Shown here piece after piece: positions 55,111 through 64,000 of a DNA stretch of 64,000 nucleotides (positions within the stretch are counted from its first letter, which is position 1; every line of letters starts with the position of its first letter). The DNA is from Kitasatospora sp. SUK 42. Its GTDB lineage: Bacteria > Actinomycetota > Actinomycetes > Streptomycetales > Streptomycetaceae. The stretch spans positions 708,916 through 772,915 of the forward strand of contig NZ_LFMD02000002.1 of NCBI RefSeq assembly GCF_015776785.2, in the 5' to 3' direction. The position numbers and the translations under genes were made by a program. The notes below the pieces were generated by a model. It was not told the DNA's origin and ran no database searches. It worked only from the letters and a program-made list of their open reading frames with translations.

Positions 55111-55154
55111 ACCAGGGCCCGGACCGCCGTTCGAACGGCGGTCCGGGCCCTGGT
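55111..55154 (-). terminator. serA terminator, 44-bp perfect palindrome
   Basis: ACCAGGGCCCGGACCGCCGTTC followed by its exact complement (22-bp arms, no spacer), 36 bp beyond the serA stop codon. Confidence 0.8.
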
Positions 55155-55189
55155 CAGGCCGGGTGTCGGGCCGGGTGCCCGGGCCGGTG

Positions 55190-56770
55190 TCAGCCCAGGT
55201 CGACCGAGCGCGCGAAGCGGGCGCCGATCTCGGCCGCGATCGCCGACAGCACCTCCTGCGGGATCTCGGTGTCCACGGTGATGGACGCCAGCGCGCAGCC
55301 GCCGTCCCGGGCGACCTGCATGCCGGCGATGTTGATGCCCGCGTCGCCGAGGTGCCTGCCGAGCACGCCGACCACACCGGGGCGGTCCTCGTACTTGAAG
55401 AAGGCCATGTGGTCGGTGAGCGCCACGTCCACGTCGAAGGCGTCCACGCCGACGATCTTCTGGGTCTGCTTCGGACCGGCCAGCGTGCCGGAGATGGCGA
55501 TCTCCTCGCCGTTCGCGAGCGTGCCGCGCACGGTGATCACGTTGCGGTGCTCGGGGCTCTCGCTGGAGGTGGTCAGGCGGACCTCGACGCCGCGCTCCTG
55601 GGCGAACAGCGGGGCGTTGACGTAGGACACCGTCTCCGCCACCACGTCCTCGAACACGCCCTTCAGCGCGGACAGTTCGAGCACCTTCACGTCGTGCTGG
55701 GTGATCTCGCCGCGGACCTCGACGTCGAGGCGGACAGCCACCTCGCCGGCCAGCGCGGTGAAGATCCGGCCGAGCTTCTCGGCCAGCGGCAGGCCCGGGC
55801 GGACGTCCTCGGCGATCACGCCGCCCTGGACGTTCACCGCGTCCGGCACCAGCTCGCCGGCCAGCGCCAGGCGCACCGACTTGGCGACGGCGATGCCGGC
55901 CTTCTCCTGCGCCTCGTCGGTGGAGGCGCCCAGGTGCGGGGTGGCCACCACGTTGTCGAAGGCGAACAGCGGGGAGTCCGTGCACGGCTCCTTGGAGTAC
56001 ACGTCCAGGCCCGCGCCGGCCACCCGGCCCTCGCGCAGGGCGTCGGCGAGCGCCTCCTCGTCCACGATGCCACCGCGGGCGGCGTTCACGATGCGCACGG
56101 TCGGCTTGACCTTGTGCAGCGCCTCGTCGCCGATCAGGCCGATGGTCTCGGGGGTCTTGGGGAGGTGGACGGTGATGAAGTCCGACACCTCCAGCAGCTC
56201 CTCCAGCGTGACCAGCTTGACGCCCATCTGCGCGGCGCGGGCGGCCTGGATGTAGGGGTCGTACGCGACGATCTTCATCCCGAACGCGGACATGCGCTGG
56301 GCGACCAGGACACCGATCCGGCCGAGGCCGACCACGCCGAGGGTCTTCTCGCTCAGCTCGACACCGGTGTACTTGTTGCGCTTCCACTCGCCCTGCTTGA
56401 GCGCCGCGTTGGCCGGGGCGATGTTGCGGGCGACGGAGATCAGCAGGCCGCAGGCCAGCTCGGCGGCGGTGACGATGTTGGAGGTCGGAGCGTTGACGAC
56501 CATCACGCCGGCCTTGGTGGCGGCGGCGACGTCCACGTTGTCCAGGCCGACGCCGGCCCGGGCGACGACCTTGAGCTTGCGGGCCGCGGCCAGCGCCTCG
56601 GCGTCGACCTTGGTGGCGGAGCGGATCAGGATCGCGTCGACGTCGGCGATCGCGGTGAGCAGCTCGGTGCGGTCGGCGCCGTTGCAGTGGCGGATCTCGA
56701 AGTCGGGGCCGAGGGCGTCGACGGTGGCGGGCGACAGCTCTTCGGCGATCAGTACTACGGATTTGCTCAC
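55190..56770 (-). CDS. serA: D-3-phosphoglycerate dehydrogenase
   Basis: A 526-residue long-form PGDH, the first enzyme of serine synthesis. GTG 56770 starts MSKSVVLIAEELSPATVDAL. The NAD motif VVGLGRIGVLVAQRMSAFGM, the catalytic Arg (NAARGGIVDEEAL), Glu, and His (HLGASTDEAQEKAG) are present. The C-terminal intervening (ASB) domain and ACT domain (about 455-526: FFKYEDRPGVVGVLGRHL) allow serine feedback. It follows ilvC on the same strand after a strong terminator, so it is probably a separate unit. Confidence 0.96.
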   Translation of the reverse strand: MSKSVVLIAEELSPATVDALGPDFEIRHCNGADRTELLTAIADVDAILIRSATKVDAEALAAARKLKVVARAGVGLDNVDVAAATKAGVMVVNAPTSNIVTAAELACGLLISVARNIAPANAALKQGEWKRNKYTGVELSEKTLGVVGLGRIGVLVAQRMSAFGMKIVAYDPYIQAARAAQMGVKLVTLEELLEVSDFITVHLPKTPETIGLIGDEALHKVKPTVRIVNAARGGIVDEEALADALREGRVAGAGLDVYSKEPCTDSPLFAFDNVVATPHLGASTDEAQEKAGIAVAKSVRLALAGELVPDAVNVQGGVIAEDVRPGLPLAEKLGRIFTALAGEVAVRLDVEVRGEITQHDVKVLELSALKGVFEDVVAETVSYVNAPLFAQERGVEVRLTTSSESPEHRNVITVRGTLANGEEIAISGTLAGPKQTQKIVGVDAFDVDVALTDHMAFFKYEDRPGVVGVLGRHLGDAGINIAGMQVARDGGCALASITVDTEIPQEVLSAIAAEIGARFARSVDLG

Positions 56771-56910
56771 GACAGTGGGTCCTTAACTGTCCGGTTCCCC
56801 GGCGCACGCGGCGCGTGTGAGGGCGGGGGAAGGTGGCATGCCGCGTAGGTAGACGCACGACGCTGTGGGCCTGACGCGCACTCGGAGTGTATCGACGGGC
56901 TGGGCGCCCG

Positions 56911-56949
56911 GCTGCTCCCGTCCGGCGAAATCACCCGGACGGGAGCAGC
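56911..56949 (-). terminator. ilvC terminator
   Basis: GCTGCTCCCGTCCGG-N9-CCGGACGGGAGCAGC, 15-bp perfect arms, 44 bp past the ilvC stop codon. Confidence 0.8.
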
Positions 56950-56993
56950 CTACTTGTACAACGGACTTACAAAATCGAGCAGGCCGGAAAGGG

Positions 56994-58034
<1,041 letters not shown>

Positions 58035-58082
58035 TCACCGTAATCGCACCTGGCGGGGTGTGGGGTCTTTGCTTCAGCAGTT

Positions 58083-58132
58083 GAGACAGCGCGAGTCGGA
58101 CGCTGCCGAGACAGCGCGGGTCAGGCGCTGCG
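58083..58132. repeat. Tandem 25-bp repeat at the ilvN stop codon
   Basis: GAGACAGCGCGAGTCGGACG-type unit at 58083-58107 is repeated at 58108-58132 with 21 of 25 identical bases. The second unit contains the ilvN stop codon, so the first is a copy of the gene end placed in the ilvN-ilvC gap. Confidence 0.75.
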
Positions 58133-58645
58133 GTCGAGGGCGCGCAGCGAGCGGTCCGTGATCGAACGCGCGCCGCGGCCGATGGCGACCAGGCCGGACT
58201 GGACCAACTCCTTGATGCCGTAAGGCTCCAGCATCCGGAGCATGGCCTCCAGCTTGTCCGAGCTGCCAGTGGCCTCGATGGTCACCGCTTCCGGCGACAC
58301 GTCGACGGTCTTGGCCCGGAACAGCTGGACGATCTCGACGATCTGCGACCGGGTCTCGTTGTCGGCGCGGACCTTCACCAGGACCAGTTCCCGCTGGATC
58401 GCAGCGGACTGGTCGAGTTCGACGATCTTTATCACGTTCACGAGCTTGTTGAGCTGCTTGGTGACCTGTTCCAGCGGGAGGTCCTCGACGTTGACCACGA
58501 TCGTCATCCGGGACACGTCCGGATGCTCGGTCGAGCCGACGGCGAGGGAGTCGATGTTGAAGCCCCGACGGGAGAACAGCGCGGCGATGCGGGCGAGCAC
58601 GCCGGGCTTGTTCTCGACCAGGACGGAGAGGGTGTGCTTGGACAT
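58121..58645 (-). CDS. ilvN: Acetolactate synthase small (regulatory) subunit
   Basis: A 174-residue regulatory subunit with an N-terminal ACT domain (TLSVLVENKPGVLARIAALFSRRGFNIDSLAVG) that binds valine, and a C-terminal activation domain. It activates IlvB and makes it feedback-sensitive. It starts 34 bp after ilvB on the same transcript. Confidence 0.96.
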   Translation of the reverse strand: MSKHTLSVLVENKPGVLARIAALFSRRGFNIDSLAVGSTEHPDVSRMTIVVNVEDLPLEQVTKQLNKLVNVIKIVELDQSAAIQRELVLVKVRADNETRSQIVEIVQLFRAKTVDVSPEAVTIEATGSSDKLEAMLRMLEPYGIKELVQSGLVAIGRGARSITDRSLRALDRSA

Positions 58646-58679
58646 GGGGTTCCTCAGTCGTTCTGGAAGAAGGGGGCCG

Positions 58680-60533
58680 TCAGTCGAGATCGTCGCCGAA
58701 GTCGGGGCGCACGCCCTTGGCGAACTGGATCTCGTCGTTGCTGGTGCCGGCCGCGACCATCGGCCAGACCATGGCGTCCTGGTGGACGATGAAGTCGATG
58801 ACGACCGGGCGGTCGTTGATCTCCATCGCCTGCTGGATGACCGCGTCCAGGTCCTCGGGGCGCTCGCAGCGCAGGCCGACGCAGCCCATCGCCTCGGACA
58901 GCCGGACGAAGTCGGGGATGCGGGTGCCCTGGGCCGGCGGCTCGATGCCGTCGTGGTCGGGGCCGGAGTGCAGCACGGTGTTGGAGTAGCGCTGGTTGTA
59001 GAACAGCGTCTGCCACTGCCGGACCATGCCCAGCGAGCCGTTGTTGATGACCGCGACCTTGATCGGGATGTCGTTCAGGGCGCAGGTGACCAGCTCCTGG
59101 TTGGTCATCTGGAAGCAGCCGTCGCCGTCGATGGCCCAGACCGCCGTCTCCGGGCGGCCGGCCTTGGCGCCCATGGCCGCCGGGACGGCGTAGCCCATGG
59201 TGCCGGCGCCACCGGAGTTGAGCCAGGTGCCGGGCTTCTCGAACCGGATGTACTGCGAGCTCCACATCTGGTGCTGGCCGACGCCCGCGGCGTAGATCGC
59301 GTCCGGGCCGACCAGCCGGCCGATCCGCTCGATGACCTGCTGCGGGGAGAGCTGGCCGTTCGGGGCCGGCTCGTAGCCCAGCGGGTAGGTCCGCTTCCAC
59401 TCGTCGAGCTTCTGCCACCACTCCGAGTAGTCGCCCTTGTGGCCGGCGTCGAACTCGGCCTGGACGGCGACGATCAGATCGGCCAGCACCTCGCGGGCGT
59501 CGCCGACGATCGGCACGTCCGCCGGACGGTTCTTGCCGATCTCGGCCGGGTCGATGTCGGCGTGCACGATCTTGGCGTACGGGGCGAAGCTGTCCAGCTT
59601 GCCGGTGACCCGGTCGTCGAAGCGGGCGCCGAGGGTGAAGAGCAGGTCCGACTTCTGCAGCGCGGTGACGGCGGGGACGGAGCCGTGCATGCCCGGCATG
59701 CCCAGGTGCTGCGGGTGGCTGTCCGGGAAGGCGCCGAGCGCCATCAGGGTGGTGACGACCGGGGCGCCGGTCAGCTCGGCGAGGATCCGCAGCTCGGCGG
59801 TGGCCTGCGCCTTGATGACGCCGCCGCCGACGTAGAGCACCGGGCGCTTGGAGCTGACCAGCATCTTCGCGGCCTCGCGGATCTGCTTGGCGTGCGGCTT
59901 GGTGACCGGGCGGTAGCCCGGCAGCTGCTGCTCGACCGGCCAGCGGAAGGTAGTGGTGGCCTGCAGGGCGTCCTTGGCGATGTCGACCAGGACGGGGCCG
60001 GGGCGGCCGGTGGCGGCGATGTGGAAGGCCTCGGCGATCACCCGGGGGATCTCGGCGGGGTCGGTGACCAGGTAGTTGTGCTTGGTGATCGGCATCGTGA
60101 TGCCGCAGATGTCCGCCTCCTGGAAGGCGTCGGTGCCGATCGCCTTGGAGGCGACCTGGCCGGTGATCGCGACGATCGGCACGGAGTCCATGTACGCGTC
60201 CGCGATCGGGGTGACCAGGTTGGTCGCCCCCGGCCCCGAGGTGGCCATGCAGACCCCGACCCGGCCGGTGGCCTGCGCGTAGCCGGTGGCGGCGTGACCG
60301 GCCCCCTGCTCGTGCCGGACCAGGATGTGGCGCACCTTGACGGAGTCCATCAGCGGGTCGTACGCGGGAAGGATGGCCCCGCCCGGGATGCCGAAGACGG
60401 TGTCCGCGCCCACGGCCTCAAGCGAGCGGATGAGCGACTGGGCTCCGGTCATGGTCTCGACGACGTGCTGGGGAGCGGGAGCGTGGGCGGCCGGGTTGTC
60501 CCCGCGGCGGGGGGAAGCGGCGTGCTCAGTCAT
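58680..60533 (-). CDS. ilvB: Acetolactate synthase large (catalytic) subunit
   Basis: A 617-residue ThDP/FAD enzyme making acetolactate and acetohydroxybutyrate. ATG 60533 starts [17 protein letters not shown], a polar extension before the family core at about 28. The catalytic Glu is in [15 protein letters not shown]; the ThDP/Mg motif is [12 protein letters not shown] ... [12 protein letters not shown]. Expression is probably set by the attenuator and leader peptide directly upstream. Confidence 0.97.
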   Translation of the reverse strand: MTEHAASPRRGDNPAAHAPAPQHVVETMTGAQSLIRSLEAVGADTVFGIPGGAILPAYDPLMDSVKVRHILVRHEQGAGHAATGYAQATGRVGVCMATSGPGATNLVTPIADAYMDSVPIVAITGQVASKAIGTDAFQEADICGITMPITKHNYLVTDPAEIPRVIAEAFHIAATGRPGPVLVDIAKDALQATTTFRWPVEQQLPGYRPVTKPHAKQIREAAKMLVSSKRPVLYVGGGVIKAQATAELRILAELTGAPVVTTLMALGAFPDSHPQHLGMPGMHGSVPAVTALQKSDLLFTLGARFDDRVTGKLDSFAPYAKIVHADIDPAEIGKNRPADVPIVGDAREVLADLIVAVQAEFDAGHKGDYSEWWQKLDEWKRTYPLGYEPAPNGQLSPQQVIERIGRLVGPDAIYAAGVGQHQMWSSQYIRFEKPGTWLNSGGAGTMGYAVPAAMGAKAGRPETAVWAIDGDGCFQMTNQELVTCALNDIPIKVAVINNGSLGMVRQWQTLFYNQRYSNTVLHSGPDHDGIEPPAQGTRIPDFVRLSEAMGCVGLRCERPEDLDAVIQQAMEINDRPVVIDFIVHQDAMVWPMVAAGTSNDEIQFAKGVRPDFGDDLD

Positions 60534-60717
60534 CTGCCTGTCTCTTCTCGGGTTTTGCCGACCCGGAGGTGCGGGCCCCGGTGCTTCGGAGGGTGGGGTC
60601 CCGGTCCGGGTCGATCGCCGGCTCTGCCTCAATCGTCCCGCTCGATCCAACGGATCGGACTCGGGAGGGGCGGTCGGGGCCAGGGGTCTTGCGGAGGTGG
60701 AACAGCGTCAGTGCAAC

Positions 60718-60751
60718 AAAAAACCCCTCGTGCCCAAGGGCATGCGAGGGG
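60718..60751 (-). terminator. ilvB attenuator
   Basis: Minus strand CCCCTCG...GGGCACGAGGGG stem followed by six T (60723-60718), 185 bp upstream of ilvB and 40 bp past the leader ORF. Confidence 0.85.
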
Positions 60752-60791
60752 TGGCGCGTCGGTCTGTCACGAGCAGGGCGTGTGAGCCCAC

Positions 60792-60833
60792 TCAGCCGAC
60801 GCGCCCGCCAAGTACGAGAATTCGGGTGCGCAT
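60792..60833 (-). CDS. ilvB leader peptide
   Basis: A 13-residue ORF MRTRILVLGGRVG. Ile-Leu-Val-Leu codons (ATT CTC GTA CTT, all rare forms) act as the sensor for branched-chain aminoacyl-tRNA. It is almost the same as the leader known for S. coelicolor ilvBNC. No ribosome site precedes it; the promoter placement makes it leaderless. Confidence 0.85.
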   Translation of the reverse strand: MRTRILVLGGRVG

Positions 60834-60840
60834 GGCAACG

Positions 60841-60870
60841 ACCATCCTCCCGACCGGGGTGGCGTGTCAA
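60841..60870 (-). promoter_or_regulatory. ilvB promoter overlapping the upstream stop codon
   Basis: Minus strand TTGACA (60870-60865), an 18-bp spacer, GATGGT (60846-60841). The transcription start predicted from the -10 box falls at or within a few nucleotides of the leader ATG (60833). The TGA stop codon of the GGDEF-EAL gene is part of TTGACA. Confidence 0.65.
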
Positions 60871-63800
60871 GCAGGTGGGATGACCGTCTCGCCATGCGGA
60901 CCCGCTCCCGGACCGGCAACGGCCGGGTGTTCGGGCAGGTCGGAGGCCCCGTGGTGATGTACGCCACGTCCTCCGGGGGGCTCCGTCCGGCCACTCGTAC
61001 GGGCGTCCGCGGCCGATTGGGGGCACCGGGCGGAGAGCGGGCCGAGGGGCGGCCTGGGCAGGGGGTAGTCGCGGCGGGCCAGCGCCCGGCGCAGCCGGAT
61101 CTCGTCCAGCGGCGGGTCGAAGGCCGAGCCCTGGGCCTGGCGGCAGCCCAGCTCCTGCAGTGCGACGATCTGGCGCGGCAGGTCCACCCCCTCGGCGGCG
61201 GTGGCCATCCCGAGGTCGCGGCCGAGCCGCAGCGAGTGCCCGGCGAGGGTGCGGCTGAGCGCGGACTCGCCGAGGTCCTGGACCAGCGAGCGGTCCAGCT
61301 TGAGCCCGTCGAAGGGCAGCCGGGCCAGGGCGCCCAGCGAGCCGCTGCCGGCGCCGTAGCCGGCCAGCCAGGTGGAGACGCCGAGCCGGCGCAGGGCGGC
61401 CAGTCGGCGGCCGAGTTCGTCGGCGAGCGAGTCCGGCCCCATCCGGGCCACCTCGATCACCAGCTCGCCGGCCGGCAGCCCGCTGTCGCGCAGCGCCGCG
61501 GCGACCGCCTCGTACAGGCCGGGCGCGCAGAGCCGCTCGGCGGAGAGCCGGACGGCCACCGGGACCGGCTCCGGCCCGCCCCGGCCGCGGCCGACCGGGT
61601 CGCGGCGGGCGACGGCGGCGGCCACCGCCTCGTGGACCAGCCAGCGGGTGAACCGGGCGGCGGCGTCGCCGTGTTCGGCCGAGCGCAGGAACTCGGCCGG
61701 GGTGAGCAGCAGCCCGCCCGCCGAGAGCCAGCGGGCCTGCGCCTCGACCCCGGTCACCGCGCCGCTGGAGAGGTCCACCATCGGCTGGTGGAGCAGGGTG
61801 AAGCCGCCCTCCCGGACGGCCAGCCGCAGCCGGTCGTCCAGTTCGGTGCGGCGCTCCAGGTCGGCCCGCATCGCGGGGGTGTAGAGCACCACCCGGCCCT
61901 TGCCCTCGGACTTGGCCCGGTACATCGCGAGGTCGGCGTTGCGCATCAACTCGTCGGCGCCGGCCCGGGGATCGGCGGCCGGGCCCCGCTCGGGGGTGCC
62001 GAAGGCGATGCCGATGCTGGCGGCGACGCCGAGTTCGACGCCGCCGATCCAGTACGGCTGGGAGAGCGCGACCCGCAGCCGTTCGGAGAGCTCCTGGACC
62101 TGTAGGCGGCCGAGCGGGCCGCAGACCAGCGCGGCGAACTCGTCGCCGCCGAACCGGGCGACGGTGTCCCCGCAGCGCACGGCGGCCTGGAGCCGGCGGG
62201 CGGCCTGCACCAGCAGTTCGTCGCCGACCTGGTGGCCGGCGCTGTCGTTGACCGCCTTGAAGCCGTCCAGGTCGATGAAGAGCACCGCGACCCCGGCCCC
62301 CGCCTCGCCCTGCTGGCCGCGGGCGCCGAGGGCGGCGCGCAGCCGCTGGATGAACAGCGCCCGGTTGGGCAGGTCGGTGAGCGGGTCGTGGAAGGCGTTG
62401 TGCTGCAACTGGGCCTGGAGCATGACGCGTTCGGTGACGTCCCGGCTGTTGAGCAGCAGGCCGTCACGGTGCCGGCTGACCGTGGACTCGACGTGCAGCC
62501 ACTCGCCGCCGCCGGAGCTGATCCGGCACTCCACCCGGGCCGAGGGCTCGGCGGTGCCCGGCGCGCGGTGGGCGGCGAGCCGGACCCGCGCGAGGTAGCG
62601 GCGGACCTCGGAGAGCACCCGGTCCACGTCCTCCGGGTGGACGAGGTCCAGCAGGTTGCCGCCGACCAGTTGTTCCGGGTCCCGCCCGTAGACGCCGAGC
62701 GCGGCCGGGGACACGTACGAGAGCACGCCGTTGGCCCCGGCGATCATGATGACGTCGCTGGAACCCTGCACCAGTGAGCGGAAGTGCGCCTCCTTGTGGG
62801 CGAGTTCCTGGGCCAGCGACAGGTTGTCGAGCAGCATCACGCCCTGCCTGAGGATCAGCGCCAGCCCGACGGTGCACGCGGCGGCGGCCACCACCCGGTC
62901 CAACTGGAGCCCGCCGAGGGCGTTGTAGAGGATCCCCGCGGTGCACACCGCGGCCGCCGCGTACGGGGTGAGCGCGCTGAAGGTGGTGGCCACCCGGCGC
63001 CGCGGCAGCCCGCCGGCCGAGGGGTGCTCGCGCAGCGGACGGCGCCAGCGCGAGGACCACGGCGCCCAGGCGAGCAGCAGGCTGCCGGAGAACCAGCCGG
63101 CGTCCAGGAGTTCGCCCGAGTGGTAGCTGCTGCGCAGCTCCGCGGAGGTGAACAGGGCGTCGCACAGCACGGTGACGGCGAGCGCGAGCATCGCGGTGTG
63201 CACGGCCGCCCGGTTGCCGTCCCGGCCGCCGAAGCGCAGGCCCACCACCAGGCTGACCAGCAGGATGTCCAGCACCGGGTAGGCCAGGTTGAGGGCCAGC
63301 CGCAGCGGCGAGCCGTTCTCCCCCGCCGCGATCCGGCCGAGCGCCAGGCTCCAGCTCAGAGTGAACAGCGAGCCGGCGATCAGCCAGCCGTCGAGCAGCA
63401 GGCAGAGCCAGCCGGCCGCCGAGCGCGGGCGCTGGGCGAGCACCAGGACGCCGGTGATGGCGAGCGGGGCGAACATCAGGAAGGCGTACTCGGCGAGCGA
63501 GTCCTTCGGCAGCGGGGTGCGCACGACCAGCTCGTACCAGCCCCAGGTGCCGTTGCCGAAGGCGACCATGAGCGAGGAGAGGCCGAACAGCAGCCAGGCC
63601 GGGCGGGCGTGCCCGCCGACCGTGCAGCCGTACACCAGGCAGGACAGCGCGGCCGCGAGGGCGGCGGCGGCCAGGCCGAAGTCCCCCATGAAGACGGAGA
63701 GTTGGCGCGACCCCCAGCCGGTGGCGGCGCCCAGCGCGTAGGCCAGGCAGAGCCCGCCGAGGGCGAGACCGGGCAGCGTCCGGCTGTCTCTGAGTCGGCT

Positions 63801-63905
63801 CAGCGGGCCGCGCCGGGCGGGCGCGGGCAGGCCGGCGGTGGACGTGTCGACGGGCGCCGCGCCCGGGCGTCCGGCTCCGGGCAGCACGGTGTCGGTGGAG
63901 CTCAC
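60867..63905 (-). CDS. Membrane GGDEF-EAL protein with PAS domain
   Basis: A 1012-residue cyclic-di-GMP signalling protein. The first about 340 residues have roughly ten membrane helices; a PAS domain is at about 375-490 (HFRSLVQGSSDVIMIAG). GGDEF (about 500-665) has an intact FGGDEFAALV at about 584, so diguanylate cyclase activity is likely. The EAL domain (about 690-945) is degenerate: the EAL motif reads EAQ and the DDFG metal loop reads GYGA. It therefore probably lacks phosphodiesterase activity. The order next to ilvB matches my memory of SCO5511 (called CdgE in some species). The Pro-rich tail after about 950 is unusual. Confidence 0.9.
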   Translation of the reverse strand: MSSTDTVLPGAGRPGAAPVDTSTAGLPAPARRGPLSRLRDSRTLPGLALGGLCLAYALGAATGWGSRQLSVFMGDFGLAAAALAAALSCLVYGCTVGGHARPAWLLFGLSSLMVAFGNGTWGWYELVVRTPLPKDSLAEYAFLMFAPLAITGVLVLAQRPRSAAGWLCLLLDGWLIAGSLFTLSWSLALGRIAAGENGSPLRLALNLAYPVLDILLVSLVVGLRFGGRDGNRAAVHTAMLALAVTVLCDALFTSAELRSSYHSGELLDAGWFSGSLLLAWAPWSSRWRRPLREHPSAGGLPRRRVATTFSALTPYAAAAVCTAGILYNALGGLQLDRVVAAAACTVGLALILRQGVMLLDNLSLAQELAHKEAHFRSLVQGSSDVIMIAGANGVLSYVSPAALGVYGRDPEQLVGGNLLDLVHPEDVDRVLSEVRRYLARVRLAAHRAPGTAEPSARVECRISSGGGEWLHVESTVSRHRDGLLLNSRDVTERVMLQAQLQHNAFHDPLTDLPNRALFIQRLRAALGARGQQGEAGAGVAVLFIDLDGFKAVNDSAGHQVGDELLVQAARRLQAAVRCGDTVARFGGDEFAALVCGPLGRLQVQELSERLRVALSQPYWIGGVELGVAASIGIAFGTPERGPAADPRAGADELMRNADLAMYRAKSEGKGRVVLYTPAMRADLERRTELDDRLRLAVREGGFTLLHQPMVDLSSGAVTGVEAQARWLSAGGLLLTPAEFLRSAEHGDAAARFTRWLVHEAVAAAVARRDPVGRGRGGPEPVPVAVRLSAERLCAPGLYEAVAAALRDSGLPAGELVIEVARMGPDSLADELGRRLAALRRLGVSTWLAGYGAGSGSLGALARLPFDGLKLDRSLVQDLGESALSRTLAGHSLRLGRDLGMATAAEGVDLPRQIVALQELGCRQAQGSAFDPPLDEIRLRRALARRDYPLPRPPLGPLSARCPQSAADARTSGRTEPPGGRGVHHHGASDLPEHPAVAGPGAGPHGETVIPPA

Positions 63906-64000
63906 TCGGTCTCTCCCCCTCCGGCCCGGGGCCTGGCGCCCCGGCCACGGGCCACCGGCAGCGCACCTCTCAGCCGTACGCGGCGGCCTGGCGCCCCGTC

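Larger units (their letters stand above)
54885..55189. other. Gap between serA and the 53-residue ORF (305 bp)
   Basis: Holds the serA terminator palindrome and an AT-rich dyad listed separately. No further gene was seen. Confidence 0.5.
60534..60866. other. ilvB leader region (333 bp)
   Basis: Holds the promoter, leader peptide and attenuator of ilvBNC (listed separately), then about 185 bp of untranslated leader to ilvB with no other gene seen. Confidence 0.75.

Overview
The window is a 64 kb stretch of chromosome from a very GC-rich actinomycete, almost certainly a streptomycete (Streptomyces or the close relative Kitasatospora). The signs are the HU protein with a long Lys/Ala tail (HupS type), a complete conservon (cvnABCD), an NdgR-type IclR regulator divergent from leuCD, the ilvB leader peptide MRTRILVLGGRVG, many GTG starts with purine-rich ribosome sites, and a gene order that, from memory, follows the conserved core of the Streptomyces coelicolor chromosome (about SCO5511 to SCO5581, inverted). 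It is mostly housekeeping DNA; no IS element, prophage, CRISPR array or rRNA operon was seen.

Layout. 0-13 kb: an orphan Prim-Pol-like protein, then ftsY, smc, a 67-residue coiled-coil protein, an acylphosphatase, an HxlR regulator, a TPM/YgcG-like membrane protein, a DMT-type permease, and the yceD-rpmF-rnc-mutM cluster. 13-21 kb: a Gln-rich coiled-coil protein, coaD, rsmD, an unknown protein with a helix-turn-helix, recG, a DAK2/FakA-like kinase and rpmB. 21-31 kb: thiD, pfkA, thiL, a stand-alone Lrp ligand-binding domain, a DUF3515 protein, ddl, gpsA, an acyltransferase, cofC/fbiD, a small CSD-like protein and hupS. 31-38 kb: leuCD and ndgR, a six-tRNA cluster (Gln, four Glu, Gln), gltX, a fumarylacetoacetase-family protein and a small unknown protein. 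38-44 kb: the conservon. 44-64 kb: branched-chain amino acid and serine genes (cimA, ilvE, leuB, serA, ilvC, ilvN, ilvB), interrupted by a YfhO-like membrane protein and a secreted subtilase, and ending with a membrane GGDEF-EAL protein.

How the genes work together. leuCD, leuB, ilvE, cimA and ilvBNC cover much of Val/Leu/Ile synthesis; the regulator NdgR lies with leuCD. Two of these transcription units carry Rho-independent attenuators downstream of short leader ORFs. For ilvB the leader ORF is the known type (Ile-Leu-Val-Leu) and appears to be leaderless. For cimA the leader ORF has Leu-Ser-Leu-Ile-Ile and is a new prediction here. The tRNA cluster consists only of tRNA-Glu and tRNA-Gln, the two substrates of a non-discriminating GluRS, and lies directly downstream of gltX.

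No wholly new multi-gene system was found. The points most worth a second look are the cimA leader/attenuator, the ilvB promoter embedded in the stop codon of the upstream gene, the gltX-tRNA(Glu/Gln) linkage, a truncated Uma2-like remnant next to leuB, a degenerate EAL domain behind an intact GGDEF domain, and a hairpin that would hide the ribosome site of an unknown gene at 16.5 kb.
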